Source of the DNA: Paenibacillus methanolicus
Lineage (GTDB): Bacteria > Bacillota > Bacilli > Paenibacillales > Paenibacillaceae
Assembly: GCF_008124765.1 (NCBI RefSeq)
Contig: NZ_VNHS01000005.1
Location: 310,001-374,000 of the forward strand
Direction of reading: 5' to 3'
Length of the DNA stretch: 64,000 nt
Numbering within the stretch: the first letter of the stretch is position 1; every line of letters starts with the position of its first letter. Under the pieces are notes generated by a model that was not told the DNA's origin, did not search any database, and worked only from the letters and a program-made list of their open reading frames with translations. Both the position numbers and the translations under genes were made by a program. Positions 35,411 through 43,606 of the stretch are shown piece after piece.

Positions 35411-35440
35411 GGCATTCGCGTCAGAAGCGGATGCCTTTTT
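35411..35440 (+). terminator. Riboswitch-linked terminator
   Basis: GGCATTCGC pairs with GCGGATGCC (one mismatch) and T5 follows, directly after the aptamer P1. It is the likely expression platform controlling the GGDEF gene. Confidence 0.82.
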
Positions 35441-35585
35441 GCCATATGGAAAAGTATCGGGTTCACCTTGATGCAAATACAAAAGCCTCTATTTCTACGG
35501 AATGAAGCGCGCAACGCCGCAAAAGACGGAGCAGCCGACGTTTCAATTTGACCTTTATATACCAAGTATGCACGGGGGAACAACT

Positions 35586-37082
35586 ATGAATGCACGCTCG
35601 CGGCCCAATGCCCTTGTTCTTTTTATCGTTTTTCTTTGTTTTCAGTTCTTCGAGATGATCCGCACGGGCGGGAATAGCGACCTGCTCTACGTCATGAACA
35701 TCGTGGCTCCTGCGCTCGCGATAGCCGTGATGATCCCCGTACTGAAGCGGGTTCAAGGCGCGAGTCGTCGATTTTGGCGATTGATCGTTATTACGCTGGT
35801 GCTCGAAATGCTGGCGCAATCCATATGGGCGGCCAGCGATTGGATCTGGCAGATGCCCAAGCCGGAGTTAAGCGCGGCGGATGTGCTGTGGCTGCTGCAG
35901 TCCGGGTTGCTCGTGGCGGCGATGGCGCAATTGGTGCGCGGCGGCAAGGAACGATTCCGTCTCGTCACCGACTCGCTCTCGCTCTTGGTCAGTCTATTGG
36001 TCGTTAGCTGGGAATTCGTCATCAGACCGGCGTATGCCAATGCATGGACCGAAGGGATCGACCTGTCGGTCGCGGTCAATATGCTATACCCGATAGCCGA
36101 TGCGCTGATGCTGTTTATTCTGTTCATCTGGGTGCTGAACAGCGACCGGCAATACAGCCGGTCGGCCCGAGTATATATTGTCCTTGCCTTTCTGCTCTAT
36201 ATCGCCGGCGATACGGCGTACTGGTTGTTCGTGGATATTCGGGAGCTGGATATCGAGGGCTATCTGGATGCCTGCTGGAGCGTGGGCGCCTTCGCGTTGG
36301 CGATGGCCTGCAAGCATGAGGCGGCGGATACGCGCAATGCGGCGTGGAACGAGCCGACGCAGCACAATCGAGTGGTTCAGATGATAAAATTCGGCATGCC
36401 TTATTTGGGACTCCTGATCGTGACGTTCATCATTCTCATCGACCGGATGAACCCGTTTATCCAGTACGCGCTGCTGTTTATCGTCGTGCTGATCATCTTT
36501 CGTCAAGTATTGTTCTTTGCGGAGCGGGAACGCCTGCACGAACGGCTGCAATCCACGCTGGCGATGACCGAATTCGTGGCTCGTCATGATGGTTTGACCG
36601 GGCTGCTCAATCGCAAGTCGTTCCTGGAGAAGCTGGAGGCGTCGATCAACGAGGCTGCCCGATCGGAAGAGCAAGTCGCGGTCTGCTACTTCGATCTTGA
36701 CCGGTTCAAGCCGGTGAACGACCAGTACGGCCACCGGGCTGGCGACTTGCTGCTGCAGGCGGTGGCGGACCGGCTTCGGGGACTGCAGGAGGAGAACGTC
36801 ACGTTCGCGCGGCTGGGCGGAGATGAATTCGCGCTTGTCATGGAGAAGGCGACGCGCGAGCGGGTCGGCCGGTTGGCCGTCGCGATCGCGGCGCGTCTAT
36901 CGGAGCCATATCGCATGGAAGAGCTGGAGCTGCATGTCTCATCGAGTATCGGCGTCGCGCTCTACCCGGATCATGCCGTTCTGCCGGCGGAGCTGATCCA
37001 GCTGGCGGATGCCGCCATGTACATGGCGAAGCGCGAAGGAGGGTGCCGGGCGGTCTTCGCTCCGGCACATGAAGGCGGTTGA
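35586..37082 (+). CDS. Membrane-bound diguanylate cyclase (GGDEF)
   Basis: ATG 35586 with GGGGG 5-9 bp upstream starts at the first membrane helix; an in-frame ATG at 35502 adds an implausible basic leader. 498 residues. About nine membrane segments cover residues 8-325 (for example ALVLFIVFLCFQFFEM and FGMPYLGLLIVTFIILI). A GGDEF domain occupies about 335-498: ARHDGLTGLLNRKSFL, CYFDLDRFKPVNDQYGHRAGD and ARLGGDEFALV are intact, so it should make c-di-GMP. The RxxD inhibitory site before GGDEF is not seen; a short insertion (GLQEENVTF) stands there. With a c-di-GMP riboswitch in its own leader, control by product at RNA level is likely. Confidence 0.9.
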   Translation: MNARSRPNALVLFIVFLCFQFFEMIRTGGNSDLLYVMNIVAPALAIAVMIPVLKRVQGASRRFWRLIVITLVLEMLAQSIWAASDWIWQMPKPELSAADVLWLLQSGLLVAAMAQLVRGGKERFRLVTDSLSLLVSLLVVSWEFVIRPAYANAWTEGIDLSVAVNMLYPIADALMLFILFIWVLNSDRQYSRSARVYIVLAFLLYIAGDTAYWLFVDIRELDIEGYLDACWSVGAFALAMACKHEAADTRNAAWNEPTQHNRVVQMIKFGMPYLGLLIVTFIILIDRMNPFIQYALLFIVVLIIFRQVLFFAERERLHERLQSTLAMTEFVARHDGLTGLLNRKSFLEKLEASINEAARSEEQVAVCYFDLDRFKPVNDQYGHRAGDLLLQAVADRLRGLQEENVTFARLGGDEFALVMEKATRERVGRLAVAIAARLSEPYRMEELELHVSSSIGVALYPDHAVLPAELIQLADAAMYMAKREGGCRAVFAPAHEGG

Positions 37083-37169
37083 CACCGGGAGCCGGAGCGG
37101 GCATGATGCAAGTATAGCCCGATGCATTCGCTACCGGGATCCATATGAACGAGGATGGGGAGTGAGGAC

Positions 37170-37856
37170 ATGGCTTCAACGGACAATAGGCTTCAAGCGA
37201 TCGCATTCGAAATGGACGTGAACGGCAATCCGTTCGTCGTTCATACCGCCTTGCTGGCGGACGAGCAGGGCGCGGTTCTCGTCGATACGGGGATTCCGGG
37301 ACAGCTGGAGCTGATCCGCGGCGTGCTGGAGCAAGCTTCGGTGCCGCTCGCGAAGCTGTCGACGATCATCATCACGCATCAGGACCGCGATCACATCGGC
37401 AGTCTGCCGGAGCTTGTCGAGGCGACTGGTGGCGCCGTTCAAGTATTGGCGCACGAGGTCGGCGTGCCTTACTTGGCGGGCGAGATTCCGCTGCTTAAGA
37501 GCAAGCAGCTCGCCGTGCCTGTCCAGGTTGACCGCGCGCTGCGGGACGGGGACGTGCTGCCCGTGGCCCGCGGGCTTCAAGTCGTGCACACGCCGGGCCA
37601 TACGCCGGACCACATCTCGCTGTACCACCAGCCGAGCAAGACGCTGATCGCTGGCGACGCCTTGACCGCGGCGGACGGCGTGCTCCACGCGTTCGACCCG
37701 CGCCATACGCTCGAACCCCGCACGGCGCTGGCGAGCATCGCCAAGCTGATCGAGCTGGACATCGAGACGGTCATCGCCTATCATGGCGGCGTCGTGACCG
37801 GCGATATTCGCCAGCGGCTGCGCGAGCTCGTGGAGACGACCAACGTTACGAATTAA
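37170..37856 (+). CDS. MBL-fold metallo-hydrolase
   Basis: ATG 37170 (an in-frame ATG at 37155 is also possible) gives 228 residues. The metal-binding motif is THQDRDHIG (HxxxDH form), with AVLVDTGIPGQ before it, HTPGHTPDHISLY and ALTAADG carrying further ligands, and YHGG at the end. This is a glyoxalase-II-like/MBL hydrolase of unknown substrate, cytoplasmic. It is monocistronic and followed by a strong terminator and repeat array D. Confidence 0.85.
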   Translation: MASTDNRLQAIAFEMDVNGNPFVVHTALLADEQGAVLVDTGIPGQLELIRGVLEQASVPLAKLSTIIITHQDRDHIGSLPELVEATGGAVQVLAHEVGVPYLAGEIPLLKSKQLAVPVQVDRALRDGDVLPVARGLQVVHTPGHTPDHISLYHQPSKTLIAGDALTAADGVLHAFDPRHTLEPRTALASIAKLIELDIETVIAYHGGVVTGDIRQRLRELVETTNVTN

Positions 37857-37867
37857 GCGTTATGCCC

Positions 37868-37910
37868 AAAGCGGCCTCATCCCGTTCATTTCGGGAGAGG
37901 CCGCTTTTTC
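37868..37910. terminator. Strong terminator after the MBL-fold gene
   Basis: AAAGCGGCCTC pairs with GAGGCCGCTTT, with an inner TCCCG/CGGGA stem; T5 on the plus strand, A-run on the other side. Confidence 0.9.
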
Positions 37911-37932
37911 GACATCGGCAGTAGCAGTGCGT

Positions 37933-38146
37933 CTGAATGCTGCATTCCCAATCTCGCGATTGCGAACGCAAACCAATCAGCAGTGGCTGAATGCTGCATT
38001 CCCAATCTCGCGTTTGCGAACGCAAACCAATCAGCAGTGGCTGAATGCTGCATTCCCAATCTCGCGATTGCGAACGCAAACCAATCAGCCTTTTTAGCGC
38101 AATGCTGCATTCCCGGTCTTTGGACCGTGAACGCAAACCAATGCGC
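37933..38146 (+). repeat. Structured intergenic repeat, locus D (four full units)
   Basis: Units at 37933-37980, 37987-38034, 38041-38088 and 38097-38146, 48-50 bp each. Units one to three share the outer stem CTGA/TCAG, while unit four has GCGCA/TGCGC. All have ATGCT facing AAACCAA. The inner arm GCaTTCcC.../...GcGAAcGC is shared; its tip is CAATC/GATTG in units one and three, with GTTTG in unit two, and CGGTC/GACCG in unit four, a compensated change of several pairs. The last unit ends 3 bp before the stop codon of the convergent 975-residue protein gene. Confidence 0.9.
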
Positions 38147-38149
38147 CTA

Positions 38150-41077
38150 TTAACTAATATTCAAGAACCGCAGCGAATCGATGGCGTCGTTGCCGACTTG
38201 GCGCACGAGCGTGCCGGCCGGAACCGGCGCAAGCTTACCCTCGTCGACGTTGAGATTGATCAGGACGGAGACAATATTCCCGTATGGATGACCTTCCAGC
38301 GTCCGGGCGAGCGAAGGCACGATATCCATCGATTTGCCCTTGTAATTGGCGTCTTCGAAAACCGTAATTTTGCGGTTGGACGGCAGGATGGCCACGAAGC
38401 CGGAAATTTCGTCGTCCCACTCGTCGTCGTCGGTCAGCTCATGGTCGATCTTCGGCAGCACTTCCAGGTTCGGGATGGCGTCGCCTTGGGCGACCGCGAC
38501 CCACATCGTGTTTGCGCCGATCGGCTGCAGGACGATCTCGAGTGCTTCTTTCAGGCCGAGGAGCGAGGCGAGGAATTCGACTTTGTCGGCTATGCCGTCC
38601 AGCAGATTGTAGACCATGTTCAGCTGCGTCGTCACTTTCTCGAGCACGGGCTTGAGCAGATCCCAGCTGACAAGTCCGCCCATCGTCGACTCCGGCAAAA
38701 TAATGAGCCGGTCGCCTTCCTGCTCGAGATCGTTCAGGCGATGCTCGCCAGCCAGCAGCAGCTCTGGCACCGCGATCGGTACTTGGGCGATCGGGATCTT
38801 CGGCAGCGTCAGCGCGATCGGCTCGAGATTCGCGATCTGAATCTCAAGTGCGGCCTCGAGGTAGCGCAGATCGAGCTCGGCCAGCTGATGGAAGCCTTTG
38901 ATCTGCGGCGTGAGCAGCAGGTCGAGACGGGATTCCTTCCACGGGTTCAAGCTGTCCGACAGGTCGGCGCCGCGGATGTTGAACTCGCTGCCGCCGAGCG
39001 GTTCGAACTGGCTGTTCACAAGCTTCTTATACAGCTTCCAGTCCAGCTTCACCGAGAAGCCGACCGGCAGCTCGAACGGGATCAGGTCGTCGATGAACGG
39101 CAGCGTGCCCGAGAGGAGCTTCCCGTCGTCTTCCGCAATGCCGGCAGATTGAGCCGCGATGCCGGCTGGCGTCCCCGCCTTCGCCAAGCTCGACGTGAGC
39201 TCGGCAACGAGCGACGTGCCGGGCTCGAGCGTATCGGAACTGCGGGTGATCTGAAGCGTGTTCATGATGCCCGCGAGAATCTTATCCTTGAACGGCAGTA
39301 GGTTGAGCGGCTTCAGCAGGAAGTTCAGGCTGAGGCCTTCTAGCGTAAGCGGTATGCCGTTAATAGCCGCGGTGACCGATGCCTGCACCTTCCGCGCCAC
39401 CTCGGCGACGTTGCCTTCCCATACCGTCGGCGGCAGGAAGACGAGCGACGTCTGCAGCTGGCCGAGTCCTTCGGCCGAGCGGAAATGCTCCCCCTCCGTA
39501 AGCGGATTATCGTGCTCGTCAAGCACGCTCCACGCCACCTCGCGGATCTCGAAGGGGAGGGACAAGCCTCCGATCGGCAGATCGCCCGTGACCGGGAACC
39601 ATTGCAGATCGGGCAGCGCCGTGAGACCGGCGGCCCCGCCTCCGAGCAGCCCCTCGAACGGCGTCATGAGTTTGAGCAGCACGGGTTCGCCTTGGCGCAC
39701 CGACCCGAGCTTGCTTGCTTTTACCCGGAACAGCTGACGAAGGTGATCTTTCACGAGCGGGAGCTGCTTGATGAGCAGCTTGATCGGCGCAGAAGCTTGC
39801 ATCGTCCCATTGATCAGATAAGAGACGATCCCCTTCAGCTCGTACGTCTGCGGGATTGCCTGCGCGTCCGTATCCACGAGGATCGGCTGGATCGTGAGCT
39901 GCTGCTCGAAGGCGCTTCCGGCATCCCGTAGGAAGAAGTCCTTGCCGAGGCCAAGCGGAACGGGCGGCGCGGCCGCGGCAGTTGGGGACAGGCGCGCCAG
40001 CTCCCACGCGATGCCCTCGATTTTCCATGGCAGCGGCAGCACGCCGACGAGCAGCTCGCCGAACGGCTTCGCGAGATCGAGCAGCTTATGGACGATCTTC
40101 AGCTCGAACGGCTGGCCGGGCTTCAGCGTATGGAACGAATTCGGAATGAGGTCGAAGCCGCCGATGACGTCGGCGAGCACGGAACTGACCGACTGGATGG
40201 TCGTGGCGGGCGTCGTCAGCGAGAGGGTTTGGGTGATGCCGTTAACCTCGGTCAGCACGTTCGCGGTCGCGTAGGCTTTGTAGTCCTCCTTCTGCGGGGT
40301 GAACAGGAAGCGGGCGTTGATTTTGTCCAAGCCGTCGGGGGATTGGAAGTCTTTGCCCTCCTCTAGCTTGATCGGCGTGTTTGCCGCAACGGCGGCGCCT
40401 TCGGCGGCGACGGGAACTTTGAACGCTTCCCACTGCACGGCGTGGATCGTGACGAGCGTCGGCTTGCCGTTCACGGGCATCGTCGTCTTGATCGGGAACG
40501 AATCGGTCGATGTGCCTTCCGGCAATGACTTCAGAATGGTGGAGAGGCTGGCCTGGAGGTAATCGCCGCTGCGAAGCAGGCTGGTGGAGGTGGATTCGGC
40601 TTGGAACGAGGCGAACACGGTGTCGGAAGCGGTCGGCAGCAGCGTGACGGCATCGGCCGGGAAGCCGCGCGACACGGAATAGCCGTTGAGCACGATTTGG
40701 GCGGTAGCTTGAATCGTCAGCTCCGATTGCTGCTCGACCTTGAGAAGCGGGGTAATCGTTATTTCCGTATAGTCAGCCGTCCGTTCTTCCTCGTAGGCGT
40801 AGTCTTTGCCCCGAATTAAGTCCGCCGAGCCTTTCTTGACGCCGATCAGAATTTCGAGCTCGTACGGGAAGTCGTACTTGTCGCCGTAGTAATATTCGCC
40901 GGCGTGTCCGGAGCGGGGAAGAACGGGGAAGGCGGGTTTGCAAAAGCGGTAAACGAGCGGTTGGCCGGGCGCCAGGATGCCGTCGGCCGGGATTTGCGTC
41001 ATGAATACGTTCTGCTTCAGCTCGTTCAAGTCAATAGGGGATTGACCGATGATGATTTCGATGGGGATCATCTCCAA
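38150..41077 (-). CDS. 975-residue protein with internal beta-rich repeats and a C-terminal crystallin-like domain
   Basis: The frame opens with TTG 41077 or ATG 41071; neither has a clear ribosome binding site. No signal peptide or membrane helix is visible. Several modules of about 190 residues recur, each with a hydrophobic strand before a Trp (for example LPWKIEGIAWEL, LPFEIREVAWSV, PVGFSVKLDWKL), a G-x-x-F turn (GKDFFL, GEHFRS, GSEFNI), an LLLTP/LVFLPP/LTIQP strand and a final ING or related turn leading to a LPLVK/LLPFK linker. Residues about 890-975 contain ITVFEDANYKGKSMDI, matching a beta/gamma-crystallin strand motif. No family was recognised for the repeats. Codon use is like the neighbours. 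Confidence 0.7.
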   Translation of the reverse strand: MEMIPIEIIIGQSPIDLNELKQNVFMTQIPADGILAPGQPLVYRFCKPAFPVLPRSGHAGEYYYGDKYDFPYELEILIGVKKGSADLIRGKDYAYEEERTADYTEITITPLLKVEQQSELTIQATAQIVLNGYSVSRGFPADAVTLLPTASDTVFASFQAESTSTSLLRSGDYLQASLSTILKSLPEGTSTDSFPIKTTMPVNGKPTLVTIHAVQWEAFKVPVAAEGAAVAANTPIKLEEGKDFQSPDGLDKINARFLFTPQKEDYKAYATANVLTEVNGITQTLSLTTPATTIQSVSSVLADVIGGFDLIPNSFHTLKPGQPFELKIVHKLLDLAKPFGELLVGVLPLPWKIEGIAWELARLSPTAAAAPPVPLGLGKDFFLRDAGSAFEQQLTIQPILVDTDAQAIPQTYELKGIVSYLINGTMQASAPIKLLIKQLPLVKDHLRQLFRVKASKLGSVRQGEPVLLKLMTPFEGLLGGGAAGLTALPDLQWFPVTGDLPIGGLSLPFEIREVAWSVLDEHDNPLTEGEHFRSAEGLGQLQTSLVFLPPTVWEGNVAEVARKVQASVTAAINGIPLTLEGLSLNFLLKPLNLLPFKDKILAGIMNTLQITRSSDTLEPGTSLVAELTSSLAKAGTPAGIAAQSAGIAEDDGKLLSGTLPFIDDLIPFELPVGFSVKLDWKLYKKLVNSQFEPLGGSEFNIRGADLSDSLNPWKESRLDLLLTPQIKGFHQLAELDLRYLEAALEIQIANLEPIALTLPKIPIAQVPIAVPELLLAGEHRLNDLEQEGDRLIILPESTMGGLVSWDLLKPVLEKVTTQLNMVYNLLDGIADKVEFLASLLGLKEALEIVLQPIGANTMWVAVAQGDAIPNLEVLPKIDHELTDDDEWDDEISGFVAILPSNRKITVFEDANYKGKSMDIVPSLARTLEGHPYGNIVSVLINLNVDEGKLAPVPAGTLVRQVGNDAIDSLRFLNIS

Positions 41078-41339
41078 TATGGATTATTTGGGCGGGGGAG
41101 TTGAGGGGAGTCGTGCTGCCGTTGGCTCTTGCCCGACAGGAACGATTATATAAGCAGGTCGGCGCGTTTGTTGATAGGCGCAAATGCCCAAAAATAAAGG
41201 CTGGGCCCTTTGGTCGGTACCAGCCGAGAATGGTACTTCCCGCGATCGTCCGAAGCTCGGATAATGGGAAGACGACTGCCGTTTTTGTCTAGAAATGCTC
41301 GTGTATTTTGAACTGCCGGCAGTTATCGAAAGCGTACGT
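41078..41339. other. Intergenic stretch with palindromes, no gene seen
   Basis: Holds a perfect 14-bp palindrome AACTGCCGGCAGTT near 41312-41325 and, for the minus strand, a weak AAAGG/CCTTT hairpin followed by ATTTTT (about 41191-41213) that could terminate the secreted-protein gene. Confidence 0.35.
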
Positions 41340-42113
41340 TCATTCCCGCCCACGCAAGCCGCGTTCCTTCGCCTTACGAATTTGCTTCTCCCAAAAATCA
41401 GGCTCCACATAGCTGATGTGCGTATAATCCACTTCGTCGCCAGTTGGAGTAACAAGCTGGACGAGAAGCCATTTATCCGTGTTCGAAGGACGCAGGTCGC
41501 CCGTCTTGACCGTCAGCGTCTGCACGCCGTAACGCGCAGGCGCGCCAACGACGACGACCTGATTGCCCTTCGTATAGACGGCGCATACTTTCGTTTGGAA
41601 GACGACGAGGTATAAGTCGAGATCGGTTTCGTCCTGAAATATGGGGAAATCTACGCCAACGTCTGTTGTAAACGACATTACATGGGATAATCCAATATCG
41701 TACGTTGCGAACAATCGATGCAGGGCGTGGTGTATGCGAGCGGGAATGCAGCTCCACCGCCCGCCCCAATACGTGCTGTGCCAATGCTCTTCGTAGACCG
41801 GCCTTTGATAGAGGGGATCGTTCTGGATGACGCGGAACGGAATTCGTTTGCCGTCGGCGATCACGTGCGCGGCCGGAATGGTATCGGTCGGGTAATAAGC
41901 GGCGGCTTCCCGGTCGCCCGGCAGCTCGAGCATCTTCTCGGGCTTCGCCGGTTCAAGCTGATCTAGGCGGCGTTGAAGCGAAGCGGCTTGCTCCTCCAAG
42001 CTGGAGGACGGGGACGCGGAGAGCGGCTCGGCACCGAGAGCTGCGGCGGTGAGTAAGTGGAAGACAACTAGCGTGACAAGTAATTTATACCAAGTATCGC
42101 GCATCATATTCAT
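41340..42113 (-). CDS. Secreted hypothetical protein
   Basis: The minus-strand ATG at 42113 follows GAGGTGATCT. 257 residues with a signal peptide (LLVTLVVFHLLTAAALGA, cleavage near residue 28), a short Ser/Glu linker with heptad-like LEEQAASLQRRLDQLEP, and an unrecognised domain containing RPVYEEHWHSTYWGGRWSCIP, FTTDVGVDFPIF, VVFQTKVCAVYTKGNQVVVVG and a basic C-terminus (KQIRKAKERG). Two cysteines could form a disulfide. Function unknown. Confidence 0.65.
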   Translation of the reverse strand: MNMMRDTWYKLLVTLVVFHLLTAAALGAEPLSASPSSSLEEQAASLQRRLDQLEPAKPEKMLELPGDREAAAYYPTDTIPAAHVIADGKRIPFRVIQNDPLYQRPVYEEHWHSTYWGGRWSCIPARIHHALHRLFATYDIGLSHVMSFTTDVGVDFPIFQDETDLDLYLVVFQTKVCAVYTKGNQVVVVGAPARYGVQTLTVKTGDLRPSNTDKWLLVQLVTPTGDEVDYTHISYVEPDFWEKQIRKAKERGLRGRE

Positions 42114-42640
42114 AGATCACCTCAAGGGTACCGTGCGCTTTACCAGCCAAAATTATGTAAAAAGGCGTTTGCCGTCATCGGATGACGCGGAAGCGCCTTG
42201 GCTGTTGGAAGGTAGGGTAGCCAAGCAAACAAACACAAGCTTTGTTCGCAGGACAAAAGCGTGCCAACTCGAAAGCCTCCGCCGACCACTGAACTAAGCT
42301 TCAGCACGAAAACGGGTGTCCAGAGGGCAGCGCCCTCGGAGCCCCCTCAGCAATGCTGTCAGGTTAAGGAAAAACGTCCATTGAAGCCAACTAGGGCCTA
42401 TAGTTGACAGGCTTAAGTCATAGGACGGACTTCAAAACCTACTGAAGCTTTGTCCGTCAGGACAATAGCGTACCCCGCTCAAGCCCAATCGCCGACCACG
42501 AATATGTGCCCCAGCACGAAAAAGGGAGTCCAGAGGGCAAAGCCCTTTGGTTCCCCTCAGCGGAGGGGGAAGGGGGAGGGGAAAGGGGGAGGACACCTGA
42601 AGCGGAGCGGCGGTCCAGGTAGCAGTTAGCCGGCTGGGTA
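42114..42640. repeat. Intergenic region with a 115-bp imperfect direct repeat
   Basis: Copies at about 42237-42350 and 42445-42560 share AAGCTTTGT-C, CAGGACAA-AGCGT, GCCGACCAC, CAGCACGAAAA, GTCCAGAGGGCA and CCCCTCAG. Each carries a small hairpin (GAGGGC AGC GCCCTC in the first, AGGGC AAA GCCCT in the second). A purine-rich run follows the second copy (42560-42600). No gene was seen in this 600-bp stretch; it looks like a decayed repetitive element. Confidence 0.6.
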
Positions 42641-42643
42641 GCG

Positions 42644-42681
42644 CCAAAAAAGCCGTCTTCTCCCGGGAGAGAAGCGGCTCG
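42644..42681 (-). terminator. Terminator of the SUFU-domain gene
   Basis: Read on the minus strand, AGCCGCTTCTC pairs with GAGAAGACGGCT (one bulge) and T6 follows. Confidence 0.75.
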
Positions 42682-42716
42682 CAATGTCGCAGTGCTGCAT
42701 CATGCATGCGTAAGAT

Positions 42717-43451
42717 TTAGAAAAGACCGAACAGCTTTTTCTTCGCGACGTTCTTCCGGTCCAGCTGCACGATCTCGTTCACGCCGGCCTGGGCAAGCTT
42801 CTCGAGCAACGGCTCCGTGCCCTGGGCCAGTTTGAGATTCATCTCTTCCGCATAGAGCGGGACGAGCGTGAAGAAATGCACGTCTTTGTCCGCTTCCATG
42901 TTCAACGTGAAGAAGGCGTGCGGGTCATTCACAAGGGTCGGCAGTTCGACGAGCATGCCGGCCAGCTTCGTGTTACGGGCATACGGCCGGGCCGGATCGC
43001 CATTCGGAATCGTGTGGGCGTGGTAGAGCCATGTGTCGTATTCATGGGGAAGGCGGGCCAGTGTTTTCAACATGCGGACCGGCCAGTAATGCTCTTCATC
43101 GCGAAAAGCCTCCTCCGACATCGGCCACGACGGCGGCAGACACAGCATGAGCTCCGCGTAACGGAAGTTCTCGGCGCCTTCGGGTACCGTCATCGGCCGA
43201 TTGCTCATGCCGCAAGTGACAAGCGTGTAGTAATTGCGCTGCGGCGTCGGCGGGACGAACAAGATATCGATGTGAACCAAGTCCGAGATAATCTCATGGA
43301 ACACGTTCGCGACCGGGCCGATGTGCTGCTCGACATGGGCGGTGATGCGCTGGATGGCTTGCTCGTCTCCGGCCGCGAAATCGATCTCGCGGTCTTTCGC
43401 TTCGTGGCGGTAGACGGGAATGCCGGCTGGGGATGCTTCTTGGTTGCTCAT
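42717..43451 (-). CDS. Suppressor of fused (SUFU) domain protein
   Basis: A 244-residue protein preceded by AAGGAGG. It matches the bacterial SUFU domain: ITAHVEQHIGPVANVFHEIISDLVHIDILFVPPTPQRNYYTLVTCGMS, FRYAELMLCLPPSWPM, YWPVRMLKTLARLPHEYDTWL and FFTLVPLYAEEMNLKLAQG. Bacterial SUFU proteins are cytoplasmic and many act as immunity proteins against polymorphic toxins; no toxin gene is nearby, so it may be an orphan. The gene has its own terminator. Confidence 0.85.
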   Translation of the reverse strand: MSNQEASPAGIPVYRHEAKDREIDFAAGDEQAIQRITAHVEQHIGPVANVFHEIISDLVHIDILFVPPTPQRNYYTLVTCGMSNRPMTVPEGAENFRYAELMLCLPPSWPMSEEAFRDEEHYWPVRMLKTLARLPHEYDTWLYHAHTIPNGDPARPYARNTKLAGMLVELPTLVNDPHAFFTLNMEADKDVHFFTLVPLYAEEMNLKLAQGTEPLLEKLAQAGVNEIVQLDRKNVAKKKLFGLF

Positions 43452-43555
43452 GGCAGCCTCCTTAAATTTGGACGAAATGGGCTAGTCCTTCTAACTGTAC
43501 GATGAAACGGGCGGTTTGTGAACGGATAAATGTCACTTTTTGGTAAAATTATGAC

Positions 43556-43606
43556 GAATGATGGGCGAAGCTTGCTGGGACGGGCATCAAGCTTCGTCCA
43601 TCATTC
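43556..43606 (-). terminator. Long hairpin at the end of the photolyase gene
   Basis: A 19-bp stem (GAATGATGG-CGAAGCTTG with CAAGCTTCG-CCATCATTC, one mismatch) begins at the photolyase stop codon. On the minus strand an AT-rich tract with ATTTTA follows after a few bases. Confidence 0.6.

Noticed and set aside
37933..38146. Regular repeats at 37.9-38.1 kb as a CRISPR array
   Set aside because: The units are directly adjacent with 6-8-bp gaps, each is internally complementary, there are no unique spacers and no cas genes.
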